Shown here: positions 22,471 to 33,469 of the stretch, one piece after another
Layout of the letters: the number at the start of each line of letters is the position of its first letter
How positions within the stretch are numbered: the stretch's first letter is position 1
NCBI RefSeq assembly: GCF_024323335.1
Contig: NC_066583.1
Location: 15,900,665 to 15,964,664, forward strand
Reading direction: 5' to 3'
DNA length: 64,000 bases
DNA from: Lathyrus oleraceus
Taxonomy: Eukaryota > Streptophyta > Magnoliopsida > Fabales > Fabaceae
Made by a program: the position numbers and the translations under genes
Notes under the pieces: generated by a model
Seen by the model: only the letters and a program-made list of their open reading frames with translations
What the model was told of the DNA's origin: nothing
The model's database searches: none

Positions 22471-23976
22471 GCCCTTTGTGGGTTAAGTTTTTGTTTTTGT
22501 ATTTTTTTCAGTTTTTATGTTATTTCTTTTTGTATCTTCGGATTTTGTATTTTGACTATGGTGTGTACTATTGGGGTGTTTTGTCCCCCATGAACAAATT
22601 TATATTTTCAGTTAATGTTATTTATTTTTGTTTTTAATTTTGTGTGTTTAATAAATTTTTGGTTGATTGAGTGGCAAACCCTTCTAGATTGGTTGCTCCT
22701 CAAGAAGTACCCAATGAAGGTGCATCCGAGCTTGGATGGCAATGATAAGAATAAACAAGTGAATGAAGCTAAGGTACATGGTTACCGTCGGCTAGAATTT
22801 TAGAATGCATTAGGAACTTTACTCTTTTTGGTAAATTGAATATTGTCTTTGTGCAACATAATTGAATGAATGTTTCATCTAGAACTTTAAACCACAAATT
22901 GTGAGGAAACCTCCATTGTTCACTTAAATGCTGGATTCTAATAAGTTTTGTTGATTCATGTGATTCATTATTTGTCTTTTATTATTGTGAAATTGTGGAA
23001 GCAATTAGAAATGATCAAGGCACTTGTTTTCTTTTGAGCACAACTACATCCAAAAACAACTTACCTGTGAGCAGAGAGAGTATTTGTTAACCCCTTTGAG
23101 CCTAAACAGTTGAATCTCGGCTTGAAATAAAGCGAGATCTCAAAAATCTTTTTTTTACAACCCGGAAAATTTGATTATTGTTCTTTTGCCGTAAAAAGTT
23201 AAGAGCATTCACTTAGGGTGTGGAAGAAATAAGTTGGGGAGAACGAAAAAGAATTGGTAAGTACCACAACTCTTGAAAAAGATAAGAAAAACCGAGCAAG
23301 CATAGAAAAATATATGTATAGAAAATATAGAAAAGAAACATCTGTTTTGTATATTTGATGTGAATGAAAAGAACAAAAATAGAAAGAATGAAAAAATGCT
23401 TGCTCGGAAGAAAAATAGTGAAAAATAAAAATTGAGTTGTGGAATATGTGTTGTGAAGGTTTCAAATAAGAAACAAATGAAACAAAGTCGAGTAGTGTGA
23501 ATATTACTGTGAATGTCTCTTTTGCATCGGCACTTTCGTTTCAATGGCCTTAGAAATGACCCTTGTTTGTTAACCTAACCAAGCTTCAACCGAAAAGCCC
23601 TTAGTGATCTTTATGCTTCCACAATACCATTTTTAATTGTTAGACATTGTATGAATCTATTTGATATCTTCATCATTTGTTAGTGAGTGAGATTAGTCCC
23701 GCGGTTGCAAACGCGCAAAATCTTCATGCCTTATTCGAAGAGGAGAGATAGGATGATTCATTCAGAATAGTATTGTTGTAGATAGATAAATATTTTGCAT
23801 TGCTATTTAAGTTTTAGTTCCTAGGTATTATTTTATTCGAACCGTTGGGAACTTGTATATGCGAATTTCGCTTGTGTTTGAGCCGTTTATCCAACTTCGG
23901 AGAAACCGTTTCTTAAAGCAAATCCTTTTGTCCTTCAAGAGGCATACTTTGCTTGAGGACAAGCAAGAATCTAGTT
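22471..23976 (+). other. Athila 3' noncoding region
   Basis: About 1.5 kb between the third ORF and the polypurine tract, AT-rich, with no ORF carrying a recognisable motif. A long post-ORF spacer is usual for Athila elements. Confidence 0.7.
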
Positions 23977-23984
23977 GGGGAGAG
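23977..23984 (+). other. Polypurine tract
   Basis: GGGGAGAG one base before the 3' LTR start, serving as plus-strand primer in reverse transcription. Confidence 0.8.
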
Positions 23985-23985
23985 T

Positions 23986-25488
23986 TGTTAGATGCCCAAA
24001 AGTGCTTATTTGAGCTATCATATGTGGGCATCTTTCACTCTTTTTCCTTGCTAAAATTGTCAAAATCACATTTGTTTTACATGGAATGCGTTACATTGAT
24101 AAACAAGCTTGGTGCCTTTGATGTGTGTGTTATTGTGCAGGAAAGGCATGAATTAATTAATAATAAAGACACAAAAGAATTGGCAAAGGAACCAAAGAAA
24201 GCAAGCATTTCATCTGCCTGCTCGCTAGGCGAGTCTGCGACGAAGAATGGGTTCGCTAGGCGAGCTCCTGGCGAACAGCTCCAGTAAATTAGCAAATTAA
24301 TTCGCTAGGCGAGCTCAGGGCGAAGTTTGCAGCGAATTCATTCTGTTTTGGTGAAAAGTGCAGCCAACACTCACTCGCTAGGCGAGGCTCTAGCGAGTCC
24401 CCAGCGAGCATTCCAGTAGCAAAACCTCTCAACCTCGCTGGGGCGAAGGTTGAAGCGTGCCCTTCGCTAGGCGAAGGTATGTTCGCTAGGCGAACATGAC
24501 AGTTCAGCAGGCCCTGTTTGCTCTGGGCGCAGGGGCTTTTTGTGCTCATATTTGACCTTCGCTAGGCGAGCCATTCTGCTCGCCTAGCGAACATGACAGT
24601 TCTGCACTTGTCTATAAGTAGCAGGTGCCACTTTTGGGCACCATACCTCATTTTTACCAACTTTTCCATTTTTTGTACTTTCTTCTAGATATTTTACAGC
24701 ATTGTTTTGTGGGAGCTTTTATGCCCTAATTTCTTTTCTCTTCATCTAGCAACCATCTTCCACAAAAAGAAGGTGGATTCCCATCCAACTTCGATTATCC
24801 GACTTGGATGTTGATCAACCTTCTTTCCTTACTTGCCGACCAAGCTACCATGAAAATGAGTAGCTAAGTCATCCATTTGTCAAGGTTAGATGTAGGTGAT
24901 TTCTAGCTTTGTGTGTAAATGTAAGGATCCTCATATGTAAACTCTTTAACGGTAAATATATGATGAAAACTTTGTTTCTATTTAAAACTCTTTGTGTTGG
25001 TATTTGATCGAGAGATGTTTACCGATTCTTGACCTAGGTTTTCATCCAAACTTGTTTGTTAGCTAGAGATAGTAACGAATGATTTTGTTCACCATAAGGT
25101 TGAACCAAAAAGTTGTCATTTTGATAGATTGTGTTCGAGAGAAACAATGGATCAAAATGGCAAAACTCACAATGGGTGTTCGAGAGAAACGCATTGAGAG
25201 GACCTTGTGAAATAATTTATCATCTAAAGGAGTTTATAAGATTGTTGACCGAGCAAATACATGCAAAGCAAATGTAATCATTGAAACCTAACTTTGACAA
25301 TATTTCTCATTTAATCAAAACATAACTTTTACCGCAATTAATTACTTTGTATGCAAGATAACTTGATTAAAACCAAAACCCTATTGTTACATTAAGTTAA
25401 GATTAATTCAACCATTGAACGGCAGTGATATCTTACAATCTCTGTGGATACGATAACAAAAACCCGACACGAAATATACATTTCAACA
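23986..25488 (+). repeat. Athila 3' LTR
   Basis: 1503 bp, same length as the 5' LTR and differing at three sites seen by eye (24240, 24551, 25442). It contains the same eight palindromic 13-mers at 24221-24591. Confidence 0.93.
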
Positions 25489-25493
25489 GCGAC
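25489..25493. repeat. 5 bp target-site duplication of the Athila element, right copy
   Basis: GCGAC, matching 7479-7483. MULE sequence resumes immediately after it. Confidence 0.9.
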
Positions 25494-25586
25494 TCCTCCT
25501 AAAAGTGGGGTAATTTGGGATTTTTTTTGAAATCAGGGGTATTTTGGGATTTTTCTTAAAAAATAGGTTATTTTTGTAAAAAATTC
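25494..25586. repeat. Right terminal inverted repeat of the MULE, outer part
   Basis: Starts with TCCTCCTAAAAGTGGGG and ends 'tttttgtaaaaaattc', the family terminus. It pairs with 5878-5970. Confidence 0.8.
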
Positions 25587-25595
25587 TAAGTTTTA
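25587..25595. repeat. 9 bp target-site duplication of the MULE, right copy
   Basis: TAAGTTTTA, identical to 5869-5877. Confidence 0.8.
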
Positions 25596-25733
25596 TAACA
25601 ATTTATTTAAAATAACTTCAAAAAATATTTATCATGTTAAGTTTACTATCTAAGCTAGCAAGCAAGTTTTATATCTGATCTTGTGTTTTTGTTGTTGTCT
25701 TAAAGCCTGTCTTTAGTTTTGTACTAAAACACA
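25596..25733. repeat. Host duplication block A, part 2 (between MULE and foldback)
   Basis: Aligns with 29458-29740: shared 'aatttatttaaaata', 'tatcatgttaagtt', 'aagcaagcaagttt' and 'gtcttaaagcct'. It links block A part 1 to part 3. Confidence 0.7.
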
Positions 25734-25743
25734 TATATTCTAA
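25734..25743. repeat. Target-site duplication of the foldback element, left copy
   Basis: TATATTCTAA, repeated at 27851-27860. The unoccupied relative near 29753-29759 reads ATTCTAA followed by the same 'tgcacataa' context. Confidence 0.75.
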
Positions 25744-27850
25744 GAGTTTTTGCTGCATATGCCCCATTTTTGAATTTTTTTACCCAATATGCCCAAGTCT
25801 GAAAATAATTTCCCAATCTACCCCCTTTTTTCTTGTGTACTCGTCACTTCAAATGACGAGGGGCTGAAGGTCCAAATTGCATAGTAAGGACTCGTCACTT
25901 CAAATGACGAGGGGCTGAAGGTCCAAATTGCATAGTAAGGACTCATCACTTCAAATGACGAGGGCATGAAGAAGGCTTCTTTTTTTTAATATTTTAAATA
26001 TTTCATTAAATACTAATAATAATTAATATAATTGATTCTTAATTATTAACTTCCTCATTCATAATTGATTTTTAATAATTAATAATAATTAAAATAATAA
26101 TGTATCCAAATCCACATTCATAACTTCCTCATTTACAAAAAAATTATCAAATCCACAAAATTATTAACATTATTATTTTCACACCAAATCAAATACACAT
26201 TCATATCTCCTATAAATACCACTAACTTCCTAATTTATTTTCACCAAATCAAATCCACATTCATAACTTCCTCATTTACCAAAAAATTATCAAATCCAAA
26301 AAATTATTGACATTTTGGAGGGATACATATCAATTTTATTATTAATATATAAGACACAAATTATTTCTATTATTAAAATTTTAAAAATTAATCATTTTTA
26401 TTATTAATATTTTAAAAATAATAATATTACAATTTTTTTATTATCATGAAAAACTATAATTATTTACAATTTATTTTAAATATTTTTTTATAAAAAAATT
26501 ATTATTATTTTTAATTAAATCAATTATATTAATTAAATATAGAATTCATAATTAGAAATCAATTATATTAATTATTATTAGTTATTATTAAATACTAATA
26601 ATAATAATTAGTATTTAATTAATAATTAAATCAATTATATTAATTATTATTAGTTATTATTACATACTAATAATAATAATTAATATTTAATTAATATAAT
26701 AATTAAATCAATTTTTTATTAGTTATTATTATTACTTTATTAAATACTAATAATAATAATTAATATTTAATTAATATACTAATTAAATCAATTTTTATTA
26801 GTTATTATTATTACTTTATTAAATACTAATAATAATAATTAATATTTAATTAATATAATATTAAATTAATATAATAATTAAATCAATTTTTTATTATTAT
26901 TATTATTACTTTATTAAATACTAATAATAATAATTAATATTTAGTTATATAATAATTAAATCAATTTTTATTATTATTATTATATTAAATACTAATAATA
27001 ATAATTAAATCAATTTTTATTAGTTATTATTATTACTTTATTAAATACTAATAATAATAATAAATATTTAATTTATATAATAATTAAATCAATTTTTTAT
27101 TAGTTATTATTATTACTTTATTAAATACTAATAATAATTAATATAATTGATTTTTAATTATGAATTCTATATTTAATTAATATAATTGATTTAATTAAAA
27201 ATAATAATAATTTTTTTATAAAAAATATTTAAAATAAATTGTAAATAATTATAGTTTTTCATGATAATAAAAAAATTTGTAATATTATTAATTTTAAAAT
27301 ATTAATAATAAAAATAATTAATTTTTAGAATTTTAATAATAGAAATAATTTGTATCTTATATATTAATAATAAAATTGATATGTTTCCTCCAAAATGTCA
27401 ATAATTTTTTGGATTTGATAATTTTTTGGTAAATGAGGAAATTATGAATGTGGATTTGATATGAATGTGTATTTGATTTGAATGTCAATAATTTTTTGGA
27501 TTTGATAAATTTTTTTTGTAAATGAGGAAGTTATGAATGTGGATTTGGATACATTATTATTTTAATTATTATTAATTATTAAAAATCAATTATGAATAAG
27601 AAAGTTAATAATTAAAAATCAATTATATTAATTATTATTAGTATTTAATAAAATATTTAAAATATAAAAAAAAAAAAAAAAAGTCTTCTTCATGCCCTCG
27701 TCATTTGAAGTGACGAGTCCTTACTATGCAATTCTTATCATTTGAAGTGACGAGTACACAAAAAAAAATGGGGTAGATTGGAAAATTATTTTCAGACTGG
27801 AGCATATTGGATAAAAAAAATTAAAAATGGGGCATATGCAGCAAAAACTC
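25744..27850. mobile_element. 2.1 kb foldback element (arms ~800 bp)
   Basis: The ends are inverted (left GAGTTTTTGCTGCATATG, right its complement). The flanks repeat TATATTCTAA at 25734-25743 and 27851-27860 (9-10 bp). Arms of roughly 800 bp pair across the element, including palindromic CTCGTCA-N7-TGACGAG modules (three on the left, two on the right, one of them diverged), a TCCACATTCATAACTTCCTC block, and AT-rich sequence. The centre (about 26570-27130) is an ~85 bp AT-rich tandem repeat. No protein is encoded. By TSD size it could be a non-autonomous MULE or foldback type. Confidence 0.8.
26570..27130. repeat. AT-rich ~85 bp tandem repeat at the foldback centre
   Basis: Six or so imperfect units built from 'taattaaatcaattttt' and 'actttattaaatactaata'. 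They form the loop between the two arms. Confidence 0.8.
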
Positions 27851-28020
27851 TATATTCTAATGCACATAATACAAAAACATAGGATGGAGAGATTCTCTTA
27901 ATTTTGAGCACCGACCAACTTAACCTATATAACATAGCTTTGGGCTATTCCGACAATATTATTGTGTAGAATTAAGAACAGTCTAGTCAATTCATCATAG
28001 TCGGTTGAATGTCAAGGTTT
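27851..28020. repeat. Host duplication block A, part 3 (right of the foldback)
   Basis: Begins with the right TSD copy and aligns with 29753-29870: 'attctaatgcacataa', 'ataggatggag', 'acctatata' and 'caatattattgtgt'. A related segment occurs inverted at 52380-52560. Confidence 0.7.
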
Positions 28021-29031
28021 TATTACTCCTCCCTTTATGTTATAAAAATATCTTATTTAAGTAGTTCATTGTTTTTAAGAAAATAATTAAATATAAATAA
28101 AATAAGAATTATTATTTAAAAAATAATAATAGTGATTAGTTTTTTTATTAGACGTAAAAAATTCAAAAAAATGACACTGAAAAAATATTGGGAATACCGG
28201 TATGTATATTAGAAAATAAAAAATTATTATTATTCCATAAAAAGTTTTTATTTGAAGTATGCTTAATTTTTAAATAAATGATTAGATATATTAATTTTAA
28301 TGATAAATTTAATATTATTTATTTAATTAATTTTATTAATTATAATTAATAAATTAGTTGAATAAATTAAAAATTAATAAATAAGGGTATAGTAAATTTA
28401 AAAAATAATAAATATTATATTAATAATAAAAAAATAATTATTTTAAGATAGGAAAAATAGGGATGAAATAGTTCTTAAGTCTGAGTTAACGAGTAAACGC
28501 CAGGAAATGGGTGTAAGATAAACAAGCTAAATTTAATAAAACACTTTATGAAACTATATTGCAATTGAACAAATATTTAAAAATGAATGAATGAATTTTG
28601 AATCACAAAATTTTTATGTGACAAAAGAATCACATATTTCTAAATGTTTCTTCCTATTTATTTACAGTATTTGTTTATTTCAAATGTCCGTGTTTTTCCT
28701 TAACTTTTTAGTTTTATATTTTAAATTTAAATTTACTAGTATTTCAGAATTTTTGTTTTAACTCTCCTCCATTATAGTAGTGCTTTGATTTAATTAAAGA
28801 GTTTGTTAGTAGTATATTTCATCTATATCCTTTATAGTATTATATATTTTATTTAAAATTAACCTTCATTTTGAAATTTTTTCTTTTTAAATGTTATTTT
28901 TAAAATTCTACATAATATTAATTGTATTTTTGTCAAAATCATCTCTATTTATTTATTATCAAGAAGAAACTTAAATAAATAATTAAAAATATTATAAATA
29001 CAATAATAATTATAATTTATTTATCATATCA

Positions 29032-29034
<3 letters not shown>
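28021..29034. other. AT-rich noncoding region
   Basis: About 1 kb of AT-rich sequence with homopolymer runs. I see no gene, RNA or element border in it. Confidence 0.6.

Positions 29035-29096
<62 letters not shown>
29035..29096. repeat. (TA)n microsatellite
   Basis: About 62 bp of uninterrupted AT dinucleotides at the start of duplication block B. The corresponding place in block A (5237-5390) also carries a TA tract. Confidence 0.95.
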
Positions 29097-29102
<6 letters not shown>

Positions 29103-29870
29103 TTAATACTTTCCACTTTGTTTCCGTTAAACACAATATTGAAATGTTTCTTAAATTATTATATAATTTATTTATCTTATAGTAATTAATTAAATATCTG
29201 TCTAAAATAAAATTTGGCAATTTAATAATAAATTAAAATTTGTTGCGTTGTAATATACTAAAGGTATGTTGTTATAGATTAAAGAAAATGTTGAACTTAT
29301 ATTCGTAATTTCAAAAATTAGTTATATAAAAAATTATTTAAAATAATAAAAATTATTTAATTGTTATAAATTTAAAGATAATTATCACTTTATTAAGTTA
29401 AATATTCATCATTTAAATTTAAGATAATGTTTGTCCAAAAAAGTTAATTATGTTTTATGAGAATTTATTTAAAATAAATTTAAAATTTAATAATTTTTTA
29501 ATGTATTTATATAATTTCTTCTTTTAGACTCATTAATGTAAGAATTATTGTTTTATAACTACATTTTTTTATCATGTTAAGTTAACTACCTAAGCAAGCA
29601 AGTTTCCATTTCAACTTGTTAGCCTAACAACTTAAAATGCAAAACTCTACACGGTATTTTAATGTTTCTTGTGAGACTATTTTGTCTTAAAGCCTCTCTT
29701 TATTTTTGTCTATGTTTTCAAACAAGCTTACAAGTGCCAAAATACAGTGAGGATTCTAATGCACATAAACCAAAAAAGATAGGATGGAGGCTCCCCTAAT
29801 TCTGACTAACCTATATAGTATAGAGTAATAATTACTCCAACAATATTATTGTGTGTATATTTTAGTTAGA
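29097..29870. repeat. Host duplication block B with empty MULE and foldback sites
   Basis: A direct diverged copy of block A (5591-5868, 25596-25733 and 27851-28020 joined) in which neither the MULE nor the foldback element is present. It includes about 100 bp extra near 29230-29330. Confidence 0.75.
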
Positions 29871-30330
29871 GACGAATTTAATAAAATTAAAGAAATATTG
29901 TGATTTTGTTAAAGATTCAAAATATAATTTACTTAAATACAATTTATTAAATAAGAAAGTTATAATTCATAAATATAATTCTACCTCCGATAAATGATAT
30001 TGTTAAATTAAATACATTAATCAAAATTCAAATTAGAAACTTCACAAATATTATGTAGTGTAAATTTTGTTTCATAATACTGATTTTATATTGGGTTTAC
30101 CCAAATTTTTACCAATTTTCTTCTTTTAATATCAAAATATTTACACTAGTAAAATATAGATTCAACAATTTTTTTGTCTCAAAATAATAATTTCATAAAA
30201 CAAAATCTCAAAATAATAATGAACTTCATTAAACCACTAACTCTAATTAAAATAAATATAAATTTGAAAAATCATTTTGCAAACAAAGTCTTAATGTACT
30301 TGTTATTTGTGCTTTATCTTCTTACTCGTC

Positions 30331-30338
30331 TATAAATA
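30331..30338 (+). promoter_or_regulatory. TATA box of the BURP gene
   Basis: TATAAATA lies 55 bp before the ATG at 30393. The inverted copy keeps the same box (51125-51132) at almost the same distance from its ATG. Confidence 0.75.
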
Positions 30339-30392
30339 GCTCAATTCAACTCTAATATATATTCGACAACAAAACAAACATAACAAAGAGAA

Positions 30393-33300
30393 ATGACATA
30401 TAGAATTGTTCGGTCTATCCTTCATTTTCTCATATTCTTATTGATGGTGAGTTAGTAACTTTATATTCATGCTTCTATCTTTTATAGTTATATTTTTTTT
30501 TCATATATTTATCATTTTCATCTTTATTTACAACTTGCATGCATGTTAAATTTAAGAAAATTTAACATCTTCATAATTTATATTTTCATCACTTATTAAT
30601 CATAATCTATCATTTTCATCTTTATTTATAATTCTAGCTTCATGTTAAATTTAATAAATTTATATTTTCATCACTTATTAATCATAATCTATCATTTTCA
30701 TCTTTATTTATAATTCTAGCTTCATGTTAAATTTAATAAATTCAACAACTTCATAATGTATCATTTTCATCACTTACTTATTATAATCTATACTTTTCAT
30801 CTATATTTACAATTGTGCAAGCCTTTGAAATTTAATAAAATCAACATATTGTTGATATCCTATCATTTTTATCTTTATTAGCATTGTGCATGCATTGTTT
30901 AAAATAATGCTTCTAAGATCTCCCTCTTTAGTTGTTTCCAAGTAATCATGACATTCACATATCTATTTGATTTAATAAACTGATGTTGTTTTTTGGCTGT
31001 AAGGAAATTTAAAAGATTATATATCCCATTTTTTTATATTTCAAATTTTGTATCAAGATGCTATATATACCTAATGAATAAATCTTACATGTATGTTATT
31101 AAATTTAATAAAATTTAAGAATTTCATAATCTATCATTTTCAACTTTATTTTCAATTGTGGATGATGCATGTTAAAATTAATAAAATTTAACATGTTTAG
31201 AATCTATCATTTTATCTTTATTCACAATTGTGCACGCTGTTGAATTTAATACATAAATCCTCCTTAGTTTCTTTTACCATGCATTAATTCATTTTTATTT
31301 GCAATTGTACGTGTGTTTCTAAGAACTTTTTCCTCTGTTGTTTTACATGCATTCATAACACTAACAATGGAGTTGTTATATTTAATTTGAGAAAATAATG
31401 CTTTTGACTGTAATGAAATTCTAAAGATTGTTTTTCTCAATCTTTTGTCTCACATTCTGTATTCATTTGCTATATATAATGAATGTATTTTAAGTGTCCA
31501 GGAAAATGTGTCTCATAAAACACTAATAAAAAATTATGTGATCATAAATATCATTCAAAAATATGTAATAAATTGTCTATCATTAATATCCCTTTATTCA
31601 ATTTTATTGTAGAATGGTCATGGAAACTTTGCAAGAGACACAAAACTTCTGCAAGAGAATGTAGAAGAAAAACAAGTTGACCAGCCTTACCTTGATGGAT
31701 GGCTAAAAAAACCACTAAAGAACCAAAAACGCATCCCTGACTCCAACGAAGTTTACCATGATGGCTGGTTGAAAGATAACCGAGGCGAGAAAGAGAAAAC
31801 CAATCTTGACTCGAACCAAGTTTATCTTGACGGATGGTTGAAAGATACCCGAACCGAGAAAGAAAAAGTCAGCCATGACTCCAAACAAGTTTATCTTGAT
31901 GGATGGTTGAAAGATACCAGAGTTGAGAAAGCTAAAGGCAACCCTGACTCCAAACAAGTTTACCTTGATGGATGGTTGAAAGATATCCGGGCTGAGAAAG
32001 CACAAGTCAACCCTGACACCAACCAAGTTTACCTTGATGGATGGTTAAAAGACACCCGAGATGAGAAAGAAAAGGTCAACCCTAACTCCAACCAAGCTTA
32101 TCTTGATGGATGGTTGAAAGATATTCGGACTGAGAAAGCAAAATCCACCCTTGACACCAACCAAGTTTACCTTGATGGATGGTTAAAAGATGGTCGAGCT
32201 AAGAAAGTAAAATTCACCCCTGACACAAACCAAGTTTATCTTGATGGATGGTTGAAAGATTCTCGAACCGAGAAAGCAAAATCCACCCCTGACTCAAATC
32301 AAATTTACCTTGATGGATGGTTTAAAGATAACCGAGGTGATAAATCAAAATCCACCCCTGACACCAACCAAGTTTACCTTGATGGATGGTTGAAAGATTT
32401 CCGAGTTGAGAAAGAAAAATCCACTCCTAACGAAGTTTACCTTGATGGATGGTTGAAAGATACCCGAGATCAGAAAGAAAAATCAACCACCAACTCAAAC
32501 CAAGTTTACCTTGATGGATGGTTGAAAAATACACAAGCTGAGAAAGAAAAAGTCACTCCTAACTCCAACAAAGTTTACCTTGATGGATGGTTGAAAGATA
32601 CCAAGGATCAAAAGAAAAAGACAACCCGTAATTTCAATCCAGCTTACCTTGACGGCTGGTTAAAAGATAGCCACGTTGATAAAGCAAAATTCACCCCCAA
32701 TTCCAAGCAAGCTTACCTTGATGGTTTGTTGAAAGACTCACATGCAGAATCAAATGGAAAACTATCTTCAAAAGTTGACCATACAGAAGCATTCAAGGTA
32801 GCTTTTTTCAGTCTAGATGATCTTTATGTAGGCAATGTAATGACCTTGCAATTTCCTATCAGAGAATATGCTCCGTTATTGCCAAGAAAAGTTGCAGATG
32901 ACATTCCTTTTTCCAAATCACAAATTCCAAGCCTTCTTCAACTATTCTCGTTCACCAAGGATTCTCCTCAAGGTGAAGACATGAAAGACATAATTAATCA
33001 GTGTGAGTTTGAACCCACTAAAGGGGAGACCAAGGCTTGTCCTACTTCTTTAGAGTCTATGGTTGAATTTGTTCATAGTGTTATTGGTACCGAGACTAAG
33101 TTTAACATTCACTCAACTAGCTATCCCACAACATCAGGTGCACGTTTGCAAAACTACACTGTTTTGGATATCTCAAAGGATATTTATGCTCCGAAATGGG
33201 TAGCATGTCACCCTAGACCTTACCCATATGCTCTTTACTATTGCCACTACCTAGACATAGGGAGTAAGATCTTCAAAGTTCTTCTAAAGGGTGAATATGG

Positions 33301-33469
33301 AGACATAATGGATGCTTTGGGAATTTGCCACCTAGACACATCTGACATGAATCCTAATCATTTTATATTTGAACTACTTGGAATGAAGCCTGGGGAAGCT
33401 CCATTGTGCCATTTCTTCCCTGTTAAGCATGTTCTATGGGTACCAGCCCCACCAGATGTAACCAAATGA
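30393..33469 (+). CDS. Secreted BURP-domain protein with 16 core repeats; candidate burpitide precursor-cyclase
   Basis: Two exons: 30393-30446 (MTYRIVRSILHFLIFLLM, a signal-peptide core) and 31613-33469, with GTGAGT donor and TTGTAG acceptor, predicting 636 residues. Residues 42-405 hold sixteen units of about 23 residues with core Q(V/A/I)YLDGWL; the first core is QPYLDGW. Linkers are charged and variable (KD-x-R-x-EK). Residues 415-636 are a BURP domain with CH-X10-CH-X26-CH-X25-CH complete, plus two upstream Cys. In known burpitide cyclases the four CH motifs bind copper and crosslink Tyr or Trp of cores in the same chain; here that role is inferred from architecture. A structural RD22/USP-like cell-wall role is the alternative. 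The first exon and the acceptor are my reading by eye. No frame breaks are seen. Confidence 0.85.
30480..31260 (+). repeat. Tandem repeats in BURP intron 1
   Basis: The 1166 bp intron contains recurring units of 'tatcattttcatctttatt' followed by 'catgttaaatttaataaa'. Two adjacent units near 30585-30750 are almost identical with an ~84 bp period. Related units, inverted, occur at 49980-50200 in the broken copy. Confidence 0.7.
31682..32756 (+). repeat. 69 bp coding minisatellite, sixteen units
   Basis: Each unit encodes one QVYLDGWLKD core plus a charged linker. The core codons (for example TACCTTGATGGATGG) are nearly invariant while linkers vary at many positions, as expected if selection acts on the core. 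The unit ending in STPN near 32430 is two codons shorter. The first and last units are diverged. Confidence 0.9.

Larger units (their letters stand above)
7484..25488 (+). mobile_element. Athila-type Ty3/gypsy LTR retrotransposon, with nested hAT
   Basis: 18,005 bp as it stands, about 12.3 kb without the hAT insert. It has equal 1503 bp LTRs, a tRNA-Asp primer site, gag, protease, RT, RNase H and integrase in the order typical of Ty3 elements, a third ORF after pol, a polypurine tract and a 5 bp TSD. The tRNA-Asp primer site, the extra ORF and the long post-pol spacers place it in the Athila lineage. Two things interrupt expression: the hAT insertion in gag-pol and one in-frame TGA at 17603. 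LTR divergence of about 0.2% marks a recent insertion. Confidence 0.9.
5878..25586 (-). mobile_element. MULE-type element with PMD gene remnant, interrupted by an Athila element
   Basis: Removing the nested retrotransposon and one copy of its TSD leaves about 1.7 kb bounded by long inverted repeats (5878-6098 against 7326-7483 plus 25494-25586) and a perfect 9 bp TSD. The interior encodes only a decayed, internally deleted relative of the PMD protein on the minus strand. No transposase is seen, so the copy is non-autonomous. Assignment to the Mutator superfamily rests on TSD length and TIR size, not on a transposase. Confidence 0.75.
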
